64,000 nucleotides of DNA from Kitasatospora gansuensis (GCF_014203705.1 NZ_JACHJR010000001.1:1240001-1304000), one strand, 5' to 3'; shown: positions 23,529-32,028, counted from the stretch's first letter. Notes: generated by a model not told the origin, from the sequence alone. A program made the numbers and translations.

Positions 23529-24812
23529 GTGCCCAGCTCCGCTGCCTGGACGTCCCGGGTCGCCGCTCTCACCGCACTGCTCGCCACCGGCGGCCCGCCG
23601 ATCGGCGAACTGCCCCGGGCCGCCTGGCGCCAGGTCCGTACCGAGTCCTTCGGGACCGAACCGACCGGCGCCCGGCTGGCCCGGATCCTGAACTCCCCGC
23701 ACTTCGCGGACGGCAGCTTCCAGAACCCGGTGCCGACCCGGCGGCTGGCGCCGGGGCAGTCCCGGCTGGAGCTGACCCGCCGCCAGTTCGCCGCCAACCG
23801 GCACCGCAGGCAGCCCGCCGCCGCCGTCCCGCTGCACCGGCTGCTGCCGATCGAGCTGGCCGCACCGCCCGCCGACGGCCTCCGGCTGACCTGGCTCGGG
23901 CACGCCACCGTACTGGCCGAACTGGACGGCCGCCGGGTGCTGTTCGACCCGGTCTGGGGTGAGCGCTGCTCCCCGTTCGGCTGGACCGGGCCCAAGCGGC
24001 TGCACCCGATGCCGATCCCGCTGGCCGAACTCGGCCCGGTGGACGTGGTGGTGATCTCGCACGACCACTACGACCACCTGGACCTGCCCACCGTCCGCGC
24101 GCTGGCCGCCTCCGGCGCCGCCTTCGCGGTCCCGCTCGGGATCGGCGCGCACCTGGAGCACTGGGGCATCCCCGCCGAGCGGATCACCGAGCTGGACTGG
24201 TGGGAGTCGGCCGAGGTGGCCGGGCTGACCCTGACCGCCACCCCCGCCCGCCACTACTGCAACCGCGGCCCCCGGGCCAACCCGCTGGTGCTCTGGGCCT
24301 CCTGGGTGGTGGCGAGCGACTCCCACCGCCTCTTCCACAGCGGCGACACCGGCTACTTCCCCGGCTTCGCCGAGATCGGCCGCCGGTTCGGCCCGTTCGA
24401 CGTGACGATGATGCAGATCGGGGCGTACAGCGACCTCTGGCCCGAGGTGCACATGACCCCCGAGGAGGGCGTCCGGGCCCATCTCGACCTCGGCGGCGAA
24501 CTGCTGCTGCCGATCCACTGGTGCACCTTCAACCTGGCCCCGCACCCCTGGGAGGAGCCGGCCGAACGCACCGTCGCCGCAGCCCGCGCCCTCGACGCCC
24601 GGCTGGTCGCCCCACGGCCCGGCAAACCCTTCGAACCGGCCGACCCACCCGCGCTCAAGCTCTGGTGGCGGGCGGTCGCGGCGATGCCCCGCGGTGCCGA
24701 ACTTCTCGTCCCCGAGGGCTTCACTCTCGACGGCGCTCAGCCAGGCAGCTCCCAGGGGCTCGGGGAACGGCGAGGAGATCTGGCGCCGGGGTCAAAATAC
24801 GAAAGTGCCTGA
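23529..24812 (+). CDS. MBL-fold hydrolase of the NAPE-PLD / UlaG-like group
   Basis: A 427-residue protein. After a 100-residue N-terminal extension come 'LTWLGHATVLAELDGRRVLF' (120-139), the metal motif 'HDHYDH' at 178-183, 'ARHYCNRG', 'FHSGDTGYFPGF' and 'LLPIHWCTF'. This combination is that of N-acylphosphatidylethanolamine phospholipase D-like hydrolases, so a phospholipid or lactone is a plausible substrate, but it is not proven. GTG 23529 with GGAGG six bases upstream was chosen; an earlier in-frame start at 23496 lacks one. The enzyme appears metal-complete. Monocistronic. Confidence 0.85.
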   Translation: MPSSAAWTSRVAALTALLATGGPPIGELPRAAWRQVRTESFGTEPTGARLARILNSPHFADGSFQNPVPTRRLAPGQSRLELTRRQFAANRHRRQPAAAVPLHRLLPIELAAPPADGLRLTWLGHATVLAELDGRRVLFDPVWGERCSPFGWTGPKRLHPMPIPLAELGPVDVVVISHDHYDHLDLPTVRALAASGAAFAVPLGIGAHLEHWGIPAERITELDWWESAEVAGLTLTATPARHYCNRGPRANPLVLWASWVVASDSHRLFHSGDTGYFPGFAEIGRRFGPFDVTMMQIGAYSDLWPEVHMTPEEGVRAHLDLGGELLLPIHWCTFNLAPHPWEEPAERTVAAARALDARLVAPRPGKPFEPADPPALKLWWRAVAAMPRGAELLVPEGFTLDGAQPGSSQGLGERRGDLAPGSKYESA

Positions 24813-24888
24813 CCATCTACGCACGTTGAACGCTCCTGAGGTCGGCGTCGCAGTTCCCCGAGCCCCCGGTGGCTGATGCCCGGAGGGA

Positions 24889-25083
24889 CTAGCGGCTCGC
24901 GGTGGCGACCGTCCCCTGCTGGACGGTCTCCACCGTGGCGGCGACGCCGAGGCTGCCGAGGGCGATCGAGGCGGCCACGGCGGCGCAGGCGATGAAGCGG
25001 CGGTGCCGCTTGGGGAGCGGGAAGCGCGGTACTTCCAGGGCCAGGGCGGCCGGGACGGGTTGAGCGTTCATGATGGTCAGCAT
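24889..25083 (-). CDS. small membrane or secreted peptide
   Basis: A 64-residue protein: polar start 'MLTIMNAQPVPAAL', a basic stretch ('LPKRHRRF'), one hydrophobic helix ('IACAAVAASIALGSLGVAAT') and a short polar tail. It may be a signal-anchored or secreted peptide. Codon use is GC3-biased, which supports a real gene. No Shine-Dalgarno precedes ATG 25083, and TTTAAC lies just upstream, so a leaderless transcript is possible; ATG 25071 is an alternative start. Function unknown. Confidence 0.5.
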   Translation of the reverse strand: MLTIMNAQPVPAALALEVPRFPLPKRHRRFIACAAVAASIALGSLGVAATVETVQQGTVATASR

Positions 25084-25226
25084 TCCAGGGCGGTGTTAAA
25101 CGGTGACGACGCCAGAGTGAAGTCTGGACGGGGGCTGGGCGTCCGGATATCGGTACCGGCACGGCAGCCCAGGATGACACCGGCCGCCCGCTCCGACCGC
25201 GAACGATCAGCCCCGGGCGGCCCAGT

Positions 25227-26879
25227 TCACTCGGACGGGGGACGTTTCTCCCCTCGTACCCCGGTCCCCGCCCCGGCCCGGTGGTCGGCCATCGCCTCGC
25301 CGACCGCGACCCGGACCGCGTCCCGCAGCCCGTGCGCCGCGTGCAGCCGGGACGGCCCGGCCGCCGGGTCCTCCCGGAGCTCGCGTACCAGGGCGAAACA
25401 GAGCAGCAGCATCACCACCACGAACGGCAACGCGACCAGGATGGTGGCGTTCTGCAGCGCCGTCAGCCCGCCGGCCAGCAGCAGCGCGGCGGCCACCCCG
25501 CCCATCAGCACGCCCCAGACCACCACCAGCCAGGTCTTCGGGTGCAGCGAGCCCCGGCTGGAGAGCGAGCCGAGCACCAGCGAGGCGGAGTCGGCGCTGG
25601 TGATGAAGAAGGTCATCACCAGCAGCACCGCGATGACGCTGGTGACGCCGCCCAGCGGCAGCGACTTGAGCATCTCGAACAGCGAGGCCTCGGCCCCCTG
25701 CGGGATGGTGGCGACCAGGTCGGCGGCGCCGGTGGAGTCGAGCCGGATCGCGGTGCCGCCCATCACGCAGAACCAGATCACGGTGGCCCCGCTGGGCACC
25801 AGCAGCACGCCGAGCAGGAACTGACGGATCGTCCGGCCGCGCGAGATCCGCGCGATGAAGGTGCCCACGAACGGGGCCCAGGAGAGCCACCAGGCCCAGT
25901 AGAAGATGGTCCAGGACCCGAGCCAGCTCTCGTCGGTGAAGGCGCCGGTCTGGGTGGCCATGCCGGTCAGGTCGGCGAGGTAGCCGCCGACGGTGGAGGG
26001 GATCGCGTCCAGCACGTAGACCGAGGGGCCGAAGACGAAGACGAAGAGCATGATCAGACAGGCCAGCACCACGTTGGCGGTGGAGAGCCACTTGACGCCC
26101 TTGTGCACGCCGGAGAAGGCGGAGAGCACGAACGCGGCGGTCAGCGAGCCGATGATGATCAGCTGGACGTTCTCGCTGGACTTCACCGAGGTGATGTAGC
26201 CGAGCCCGTCGGCCACCTGGAGCGCGCCGAGGCCGAGGCTGGTGGCGGAGCCGAAGACGGTGGCGAAGACCGCCAGCAGGTCGATCGCCCGGCCGGGCCA
26301 GCCGTCCGCGCCCTTGGTGCCGATCAGCGGCACGAACGCGGCGCTGATCCGGTTGCCCCGGCCCTTGCGGAAGGTGGTGTACGCCAGCGCCAGGCCGCCG
26401 ACCGCGTAGATCGCCCACGGGTGCAGGGTCCAGTGGAAGAGCGAGAACTCCAGCGCCGACTGCGCGGCGGCCGGGGTCCGCGGCTCGATCCCGGAGCCGG
26501 GCTGGGGCGCCGCGTAGAGCTGGAGCGGCTCGCCGACGCCGTAGAACATCAGGCCGATGCCCATGCCCGCGCTGAACATCATCGCGATCCAGGCCAGCGT
26601 GTTGAACTCCGGCTCCTCGTCGTCCCGGCCGAGCCTGATCCGGCCGAACCGGCTGAAGGCCAGCAGCACCGTGAGCACCAGGAAGACGTCGGCGGCCACC
26701 ACGAACAGCCAGCCGAAGTTGTGCAGCACCCAGCCGAGCGCACTGCTGGAGGTCCGGCCGAGCGAGTCCGCCGCGAACACGCCCCAGGCGACCACCCCGA
26801 GCACCGCGACGGCACTCACCCCGAACACCACCTTGTCGGTGGGCAGGGTGGCTCTGGGTTCCTCGGGCTGACTGCTCAT
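25227..26879 (-). CDS. BCCT-family transporter (betaine/choline/carnitine)
   Basis: A 550-residue transporter with about twelve membrane segments. The glycine-rich unwound helix reads 'FSAGMGIGLMFYGVGEPL', and the aromatic substrate box is in 'FHWTLHPWAIYAVGGLAL' and 'WTIFYWAWWLSWAPFVGTFI'; 'ITSADSASLVLG' is also typical. It would import a quaternary ammonium osmolyte or precursor, with ion coupling. The GMGIGL (not GMGVG) variant does not settle the coupling ion. ATG 26879 is preceded by GGAGT; longer upstream frames lack family sequence. The C-terminal tail is polar, as in osmosensing members. Upstream is an inverted repeat at 26913-26927. Confidence 0.9.
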   Translation of the reverse strand: MSSQPEEPRATLPTDKVVFGVSAVAVLGVVAWGVFAADSLGRTSSSALGWVLHNFGWLFVVAADVFLVLTVLLAFSRFGRIRLGRDDEEPEFNTLAWIAMMFSAGMGIGLMFYGVGEPLQLYAAPQPGSGIEPRTPAAAQSALEFSLFHWTLHPWAIYAVGGLALAYTTFRKGRGNRISAAFVPLIGTKGADGWPGRAIDLLAVFATVFGSATSLGLGALQVADGLGYITSVKSSENVQLIIIGSLTAAFVLSAFSGVHKGVKWLSTANVVLACLIMLFVFVFGPSVYVLDAIPSTVGGYLADLTGMATQTGAFTDESWLGSWTIFYWAWWLSWAPFVGTFIARISRGRTIRQFLLGVLLVPSGATVIWFCVMGGTAIRLDSTGAADLVATIPQGAEASLFEMLKSLPLGGVTSVIAVLLVMTFFITSADSASLVLGSLSSRGSLHPKTWLVVVWGVLMGGVAAALLLAGGLTALQNATILVALPFVVVMLLLCFALVRELREDPAAGPSRLHAAHGLRDAVRVAVGEAMADHRAGAGTGVRGEKRPPSE

Positions 26880-26912
26880 CAACTGACTCCGGCGGGGCGG
26901 TATCTGACAAAA

Positions 26913-26927
26913 AGTACTTCTCGTACT
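26913..26927 (-). promoter_or_regulatory. candidate operator upstream of the BCCT gene
   Basis: AGTAC-TTCTC-GTACT, a perfect 5-bp inverted repeat in an AT-richer patch, 34 bp before the BCCT start codon. It probably overlaps the promoter. Which regulator binds is unknown. Confidence 0.35.
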
Positions 26928-27172
26928 ATCTACGACACCCACTCCCCTACCGGTCGGGACGCGCCGAACGGCCACCCCCGGGGCCGCCCGGCCGCTACGA
27001 TCCGTTACATGACCGCGCAGCCGTGCCTCCCGTGCAGAGCACCGCTGCGGCGTTGTCCGATCCGCTGCTGCTGACCCCTCCGCCGTGCGCCCCGCGCCGC
27101 CCCGGGGCACGCGGGCCGTTCGGACTGCGGTGTCCCGCCCTGCGTGGTGCTCCTCCCGAATGGATGCTCCCG

Positions 27173-28432
27173 ATGGACGAGTTCGAGTACGACCGTGTAC
27201 GCCGCCACCAGTGGCTGGCGGGCCAAGCCCGGGCCGACGGGGTGGACCGCCGCACCCTGCTCCGGATGACGGTGGCGGCCGGCGCACTGGCGGCCCCGTT
27301 CGCGACGATGACCACAGCGTCCGCCGCACCGTCAGCCGGGCCCGGGATCGTGAAGCCGCTGCCCGCCGAGTGGTTCGTCCCGCGCGGCACCAACGCCGAG
27401 ATGCGCTGGGACGCCGTGGCGGGCACCGGTCACCACACCCCGACCGAGCGGTTCTTCGTCCGCAACCACACCAGGACCCCGCTGATCGACCCGGACGGCT
27501 GGCGGCTGCGCCTGACGGGCAGTGGACTCCGCCGGGGCGAGGTCGAGTTCGGCCTCGACGACCTGCGGCGGCTGCCGAGCACCCGGCTGAACGCGCTGAT
27601 CGAGTGCGCGGGCAACGGCCGGAGCTACTACACCAGCCGGCAGCAGCAGCCCGTCCCCGGCACCCCCTGGACGCTGGGCGGCGTCGGCTCGGCCCGCTGG
27701 CGCGGCGTCCGGCTGGCGGATCTGCTGCACCGGGCGGGCCTGCGCCGGGACGCGGTCGACGTGCTGCCGACCGGCCTGGACGACGAGTACCTGACCGCGA
27801 GCGGCGCCAACCTCGGCCGGGTCCGCCGCCCGCTGCCGGTCGGCAAGGCGCTGGACGACGTACTGGTGGCGTACGAGATGAACGGCGAGCCGCTCACCCC
27901 CGACCACGGCGCGCCCGTCCGGCTGGTGGTGCCGGGGTGGGTCGGGATCGCCTCGATCAAGTGGCTGGGGTCGGTCGAGGTCGCCACCGAACCGCTGTAC
28001 TCACCGTGGAACACCCAGTACTACCGGCTGTTCGGCCCCGCCCACCCGGCCGGCGGCAGCGCGCCGCTCACCCGCCAGGTGGTGAAGAGCGCCTTCGAGC
28101 TGGCCCCCGACGCGGTGCTGCCGGCGGGCCGACGGCACCGGCTGACCGGACGCTCCTGGTCCGGCGCGGCCGCGATCCGGCAGGTCGAGGTCAGCACCGA
28201 CGGCGGCACCCGCTGGCAGCCCGCCCGGCTGCTGGACGAGCCCCGCCCGAACGGCTGGGTCCGCTGGAGCCACGACTGGCGGCCCGAGCGGCCGGGCCCG
28301 TACGAGCTCCGCGCCCGGGCCACCGACCGGCGGGGCAACACCCAGCCGGACGTCGCGGTGTTCAACACCGAGGGGTACCTCTTCGACGCCGTGGTCGCCC
28401 ACCCGGTGACGGTGGCTCAGGCCGCCTCGTAG
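27173..28432 (+). CDS. Tat-exported molybdopterin sulfite oxidase-like enzyme
   Basis: A 419-residue protein. The N-terminus has a twin-arginine signal: 'DRRTLLRMTVAAGALAAPF' (RR at 26-27). The molybdopterin domain contains the Mo-binding cysteine in 'LIECAGNGRSYY' (about Cys145), 'GSARWRGVRLADLL' and 'VPGWVGIASIKWLG'; the C-terminal Mo-co dimerisation domain follows ('WSGAAAIRQVEVSTDGG'). It would oxidise sulfite or an organic sulfur/nitrogen compound outside the membrane. I prefer ATG 27173 (ATG 27164 is equally possible); the frame extends to 27023 but that part is not protein-like. Its last 16 bp overlap the convergent TetR gene. Confidence 0.88.
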   Translation: MDEFEYDRVRRHQWLAGQARADGVDRRTLLRMTVAAGALAAPFATMTTASAAPSAGPGIVKPLPAEWFVPRGTNAEMRWDAVAGTGHHTPTERFFVRNHTRTPLIDPDGWRLRLTGSGLRRGEVEFGLDDLRRLPSTRLNALIECAGNGRSYYTSRQQQPVPGTPWTLGGVGSARWRGVRLADLLHRAGLRRDAVDVLPTGLDDEYLTASGANLGRVRRPLPVGKALDDVLVAYEMNGEPLTPDHGAPVRLVVPGWVGIASIKWLGSVEVATEPLYSPWNTQYYRLFGPAHPAGGSAPLTRQVVKSAFELAPDAVLPAGRRHRLTGRSWSGAAAIRQVEVSTDGGTRWQPARLLDEPRPNGWVRWSHDWRPERPGPYELRARATDRRGNTQPDVAVFNTEGYLFDAVVAHPVTVAQAAS

Positions 28433-28995
28433 GGCGTCAGGACCAGCCGGACGACGTCCTCCAGCCGGCGGCGGGCGTCGTCCAGCGTGGTCCGGCCGGT
28501 CACCCAGGCGGTCAGCTCGCCCTGCCAGGAGTGGCCGACGATGTGCCGCACCAGCTCCCCGGCGGCCGGGGGCAACCGGGGGCCGACCGCGTCCAGCGCC
28601 GCCCGGTCGGCCCGGGCCAGCGACTGCAGCGCCTCGCTGGCGAACGGGTCGGTGGAAGCGGCCACCGCGACCCGGAGCCGGGCCAGTTGGGGCTGTCGCT
28701 GGTAGGCGCGCATGCCGTTGCGGACGAACCGCACCACCCGGTCGGTCTCGGCCGGCCCGTGCCGGGAGCCGCGCTGCTCGGCGACCAGGTCGGCGAGCAG
28801 CAGGCGGTGCCAGTCCGCGATGGCGGCGGCGAGCAGGTGGTCCTTGGAGGAGAAGTACCGGTAGGCGGTGCCGAGGGCCACTCCGGAGCGCTCGCAGACG
28901 TGCTTCATCTGGAGTCTCTCCACGCCGGCCTCGTTCACCAGTGCGAGGGCGGCCGAGATCAGGCTGTTTCGGCGTTCGAGCTGACGGGGCGACAT
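28417..28995 (-). CDS. TetR-family regulator, KstR-like
   Basis: A 192-residue TetR protein. The DNA-binding helix-turn-helix reads 'VCERSGVALGTAYRYFSSKD', and the C-terminal 'LTAWVTGRTTLDDARRRLED' resembles the KstR regulator of mycobacterial sterol/lipid catabolism. I take ATG 28995, which has GGTGGAGGCG next to it and starts ten residues before helix 1; ATG 29043 would be an alternative. Direct repeats CCTTGGTGAC/CCTTGGTCAC (29008-29017 and 29025-29034) lie just upstream and may be its own operator. A matching KstR-type box precedes the TesB gene 2 kb away, on the other side of the TnpB element. Confidence 0.8.
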   Translation of the reverse strand: MSPRQLERRNSLISAALALVNEAGVERLQMKHVCERSGVALGTAYRYFSSKDHLLAAAIADWHRLLLADLVAEQRGSRHGPAETDRVVRFVRNGMRAYQRQPQLARLRVAVAASTDPFASEALQSLARADRAALDAVGPRLPPAAGELVRHIVGHSWQGELTAWVTGRTTLDDARRRLEDVVRLVLTPYEAA

Positions 28996-29007
28996 CGCCT
29001 CCACCGG

Positions 29008-29034
29008 CCTTGGTGACAGGTCAACCTTGGTCAC
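29008..29034. repeat. direct repeat upstream of the TetR gene
   Basis: CCTTGGTGAC at 29008-29017 and CCTTGGTCAC at 29025-29034, 17 bp apart, 9 of 10 bases identical. If the TetR gene starts at 28995 these lie in its promoter region and may be an autoregulatory site. If it starts at 29043 they are coding. Confidence 0.4.
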
Positions 29035-29109
29035 CCGCACCATGATACGGGCCGGGATCGCTCGGGCGAACGGCGCGTCAACTTGACCCAACCATGAAGG
29101 GCCGGGCTT

Positions 29110-29147
29110 GTGGGTAGGGCGCGGCTGGCTGCCGCGTGGCCTCCCAC
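29110..29147 (-). other. stem-loop at the 3' side of the TnpB pseudogene (candidate omega-RNA / right-end hairpin)
   Basis: GTGGG-T-AGG (29110-29118) pairs with CCTCCCAC (29140-29147), one bulged T, and an inner stem CGCGG (29120-29124) pairs with CCGCG (29132-29136) around a 7-base loop. It lies 11-50 bases past the TnpB stop on the same strand, where omega-RNA and right-end structures of IS605/IS1341-type elements are found. The exact element boundary is not visible. Confidence 0.4.
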
Positions 29148-29158
29148 GTCTGAGCCAC

Positions 29159-30227
29159 CTACGTGCTGGTGGCTGGGACGCGTGACTCACGCCCCACTAT
29201 CCACGCGGCCTCGCCTTTGCGGGCGATGTTGCGGGAAGCGTTGTGGTCCGCGTGCATGACGCTTCCGCAGGCGCGGCACGCGAACTCGGCTTGTGACCGG
29301 CGGCTGAGCCGGTCGATGTGGCGACACTCGGAGCATTCCTGGCTGGTGTACGCCGGGTCGACATACACCAGCGGCACCCCGGCGCGCTTCGCCTTGTACT
29401 CCACGAAGGCAGCGAGCTGGCGGAAGCTCCACGAGTGCAGGGTGGTCCGCTGGTCCTTGCGGAGCCGTACCCGGCTGCGGATGCCCGTGAGGTCTTCCAG
29501 GGCGATACCCGAGCCGGTGCGTTCAGCGGTGGTGACGATGGTCTTGGAGACGATGTGGTTCACGTTGGCGGCATGCCGGGCTTCCTTGCGGCAGCGCTTC
29601 TTGAGCAGACGTCTGGCGGACTTGGTGCCCTTGGCCTGGAGCTTCCTTCGGAGGTCGAGTTGCCGCCTGCGGTGCCGGTTCAGCCCACGCCCGGCAGCCC
29701 GGTACCCGGTCGAGGTGGTAAACACCATCGCGTTCGGTCAGATCCGACTCGCCCTTGCGGTGGTCGCGGAGCAGCTTGAGCGCGTCGGCGGAGCACACGA
29801 AGCGGACGTTCTTCAATCGGCCGCCGGTAGTCCAGATGGAGACGGTCTGCTGATCCAACTGCCAGGACAGGCACCGGTCGTCATACGGCTGCGCGGCCAC
29901 GGGGCGGAAGACGACCGGCTTGGACTCCGCCTTGATCCAGCGTTTGGAACCGGGCTTGCCGAGGTTCCCGACTCGGATGTTCACCTTCAACGTGGTGTAG
30001 GCGTCGCGCGTCTTCTTGATGACGTGCTGGGCGGCCTGCGCCCCAAGTCCGCGCGCCTTCAACTCGGCGTAGGTGTGCTTGCGCAGCTCGTACTCACGCG
30101 GAACACCACGCTGGAACGCCACCACGGACACCCAGTTTGCACACTCGTTGACCGCGCGCAGGGTCGCCCGCAGCGCGTCGGCCTGGCCGGCCTCCGGCAA
30201 CAGCTTCACCCACGCCACGACCTTCAT
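29159..30227 (-). pseudogene. tnpB: TnpB (IS605/IS1341 type), inactivated by internal deletion and frameshift
   Basis: Reading from ATG 30227 ('MKVVAWVKLLPEAGQADALR') gives 169 residues of TnpB N-terminal region ending '...ESDLTERDGV' at about 29721; the homologous text then continues in another frame, from about 29720, with 'TTSTGYRAAGRGLNRHRRRQ' to the stop at 29159. Comparing with the usual TnpB order, some 30-40 residues are gone at the junction, including the RuvC-I motif with its first catalytic Asp ('GVDLG'-type). Downstream motifs are intact: RuvC-II Glu in 'GIALEDLTGIR', the zinc finger 'CSEC...CRACG' and RuvC-III Asp in 'HADHNASRNIA'. No TnpA accompanies it. The copy cannot cut DNA. 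Confidence 0.85.
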
Positions 30228-30257
30228 GCCGCCGAACCTACGGTGCGGGTCTGACAA

Positions 30258-30269
30258 CGCAGTTCTGCG
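30258..30269. repeat. small hairpin upstream of TnpB
   Basis: CGCAG-TT-CTGCG, 5-bp perfect arms, 31-42 bases upstream of the TnpB start codon and next to the TesB stop (30286). It may be part of the left end of the element, since such elements have subterminal hairpins; the element boundary itself cannot be seen. Confidence 0.3.
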
Positions 30270-30285
30270 GAACAGGCGCGAGTTC

Positions 30286-31182
30286 CTAAGGTCGCCGCTC
30301 GCGGACCAGTGCCTCCTGGACGGCGGAGGCCACCAGGTTCCCCTGCTGGTCGTAGAACTCGCCGTGCGCCAGCCCCCGGCCGTCCGAGGCGGACGGGCTG
30401 CGCTGGGCGAACAGCAGCCACTCGTCGGCGCGGAACGGGCGGTGGAACCACATCGCGTGGTCCAGCGAGGCCAGCATGATCCGGGCCGGCGTGGTGCGCT
30501 GGATCCGGTGCGGCTGCACGGTCAGCGCGGTGGTGGAGGCCAGCGTCAGGTCGGACAGGTAGGTCAGCGCGCAGACCTGCAGCAGCGGGTCGTCGCCGGG
30601 CAGCGGGCTGCCGGTCCGCAGCCAGACGAACTGCTGTGGGGAGCCCGGCAGTTCGGGCGGCAAGCCGGGGCTGTCGGCCGGTACGAAGCGCAGGTCCAGG
30701 GTGCGGAAGGCGCTCTCCCGGTAGTCCCTCGGCGCGGCCTCGGCCCAGGCCAGGAACGGGTCGGGCAGCTCCTCGGGCCCCGGTACCAGGGGCATCGCGG
30801 ACTGCCTGGCCCCCGGGGTCGGCTCCGGGTACTTGAACGAGGCGGAGAGCGTGAAGATCACCTCGTCGTGCTGAACCGCCGTCACCCGGCGGGTGGCGTA
30901 CGAGAAGCCGTCCCTGGCCCGGTCCACCTGGTAGTCGATCGGGTGCCGCGGGTCCCCGGGGCGGAGGAAGTAGCCGTGCAGCGAGTGCACCTGCCGCCCG
31001 GCGTCCACCGTCCGCCCGGCGGCGGTGAGCGCCTGCGCGGCGACCTGGCCACCGAACGCACGCATCGGCGCCCCGGCGTGGCAGCTGCCACGGAACAGGT
31101 TCTCGTCCAGCTGCTCGATCCGGAGCAGGTCGACGAAGGAGCTGACCGTCTCTCCGGTCTCGGGCACTCTGCTGGCGTCCAT
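30286..31182 (-). CDS. tesB: acyl-CoA thioesterase II (TesB-like)
   Basis: A 298-residue double hot-dog thioesterase. Typical TesB segments are 'LDENLFRGSCHAG', 'RAFGGQVAAQALTAAGRTV', 'HSLHGYFLRPGDPRHPIDYQ' and, near the end, 'ASLDHAMWFHRPFRADEWLL' containing the catalytic Asp. It hydrolyses medium- to long-chain acyl-CoA to free acid and CoA. ATG 31182 (GTG 31185 immediately before is possible). A KstR-type box lies 29 bp upstream. The TnpB element sits just downstream of its stop. Confidence 0.92.
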   Translation of the reverse strand: MDASRVPETGETVSSFVDLLRIEQLDENLFRGSCHAGAPMRAFGGQVAAQALTAAGRTVDAGRQVHSLHGYFLRPGDPRHPIDYQVDRARDGFSYATRRVTAVQHDEVIFTLSASFKYPEPTPGARQSAMPLVPGPEELPDPFLAWAEAAPRDYRESAFRTLDLRFVPADSPGLPPELPGSPQQFVWLRTGSPLPGDDPLLQVCALTYLSDLTLASTTALTVQPHRIQRTTPARIMLASLDHAMWFHRPFRADEWLLFAQRSPSASDGRGLAHGEFYDQQGNLVASAVQEALVRERRP

Positions 31183-31210
31183 CACGCCGCACAGCGTACG
31201 CCATGTGTAC

Positions 31211-31224
31211 TGGAACAGGTTTCA
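31211..31224 (-). promoter_or_regulatory. KstR-type operator upstream of tesB
   Basis: TGGAACAGGTTTCA is an exact match to the mycobacterial KstR consensus TnnAACnnGTTnnA, and extends outward as CTG...CAG. It lies 29 bp before the TesB start codon, where a repressor would block transcription. A KstR-like TetR protein is encoded nearby (28417-28995). Confidence 0.5.
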
Positions 31225-31269
31225 GAAATGATCGTTGGCCCTGGTCGAACGGGCCCTCGGCAAGCAGGT

Positions 31270-31866
31270 CTAGCGCTGGTACTTGGTGAGCAGCTTCTCC
31301 AGCAGCTTGGTGGAGACCTGGACGCCCCGGGCCTCGTCGGCGGAGCCGTTCTTGTCGACGAAGAAGAAGTCGGCCGTCAGGTAGCCGGTCTTCTCGGGGT
31401 CGGTGGAGAGCGCCACGGTGATCTGGTTCGAGCCCATGCCGTGCGAGAGCCAGCCGGGGCGGCCGCCGACAGTGAGCTCGGTGCCCGGCGTGAGCAGCTT
31501 CTTGGTCGTGTTGAGGCCGAGCAGCGTGTTGCCGGTGAGTTCGATCTTCTCGTAGCCGGGCGAGCCGTTCTGACCGATGGCGAAGCGGCAGCCCTTCTCG
31601 GGCGCGAGCGCCGGGCCCGAGGTGACCGCCGCACCGAAGGCGGCCTCCGCCACCGACTGGGGCAGGTCCGTGCAGAAGTCCGCCCCCAGGGACGCCGGGG
31701 CCGGAGCCGGGGCCGCCGAGGTGGTGGGCTCAGCCTTGGCGTCGGTCGGCGCCACTGGAGCCGTGGCCGCGGCAGGCTTGGGATCGTCGGCCCCACAGGC
31801 CGAGACGACCAGCAGGCCGGGCACGAGCAGCGCCGTGAGCAGCACGCTGCGAAGCGGACGTATCAA
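31270..31866 (-). CDS. lipoprotein of unknown function (DUF3558-like size)
   Basis: A 198-residue lipoprotein: signal 'MIRPLRSVLLTALLVPGLLV' ending in lipobox 'VSAC', an Ala/Pro/Thr linker, then a domain with two cysteines ('ADFCTDLPQSVAEAAFG' and 'KGCRFAIGQNG') spaced as in small secreted actinobacterial DUF3558-type proteins. A single disulfide is likely. I chose TTG 31866, which has GGAGG five bases before it and gives the lipoprotein signal exactly; the frame upstream is not signal-like. A strong TTGACA promoter lies at 31958-31987. Function unknown. Confidence 0.75.
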   Translation of the reverse strand: MIRPLRSVLLTALLVPGLLVVSACGADDPKPAAATAPVAPTDAKAEPTTSAAPAPAPASLGADFCTDLPQSVAEAAFGAAVTSGPALAPEKGCRFAIGQNGSPGYEKIELTGNTLLGLNTTKKLLTPGTELTVGGRPGWLSHGMGSNQITVALSTDPEKTGYLTADFFFVDKNGSADEARGVQVSTKLLEKLLTKYQR

Positions 31867-31957
31867 CCTGTCCTCCAAGGACGGTGAGCCGATCAGAGGA
31901 GGGCAACGTAGCAAGGGGCGGCCTCCGCCAGAAGCGGATCCGCAGCAAACTCCCGCA

Positions 31958-31987
31958 CAAATATTTGCCTTGCTGGCGGAATGTCAA
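31958..31987 (-). promoter_or_regulatory. promoter of the lipoprotein gene with palindrome over -10
   Basis: On the minus strand TTGACA (31987-31982) is followed after an 18-bp spacer by TATTTG (31963-31958). The -10 lies within a perfect 10-bp palindrome CAAATATTTG (31958-31967), which could be an operator. The leader to TTG 31866 would be about 85 bases. Confidence 0.5.
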
Positions 31988-32028
31988 CTTCCGTTCACCG
32001 CACCACTGTTGGCGAAAACCCCGCGCCG

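Noticed and set aside
25281..27074. Long frame on the strand opposite the BCCT transporter
   Set aside because: Gln/His/Arg-rich shadow; the opposite strand encodes an intact transporter with family motifs.
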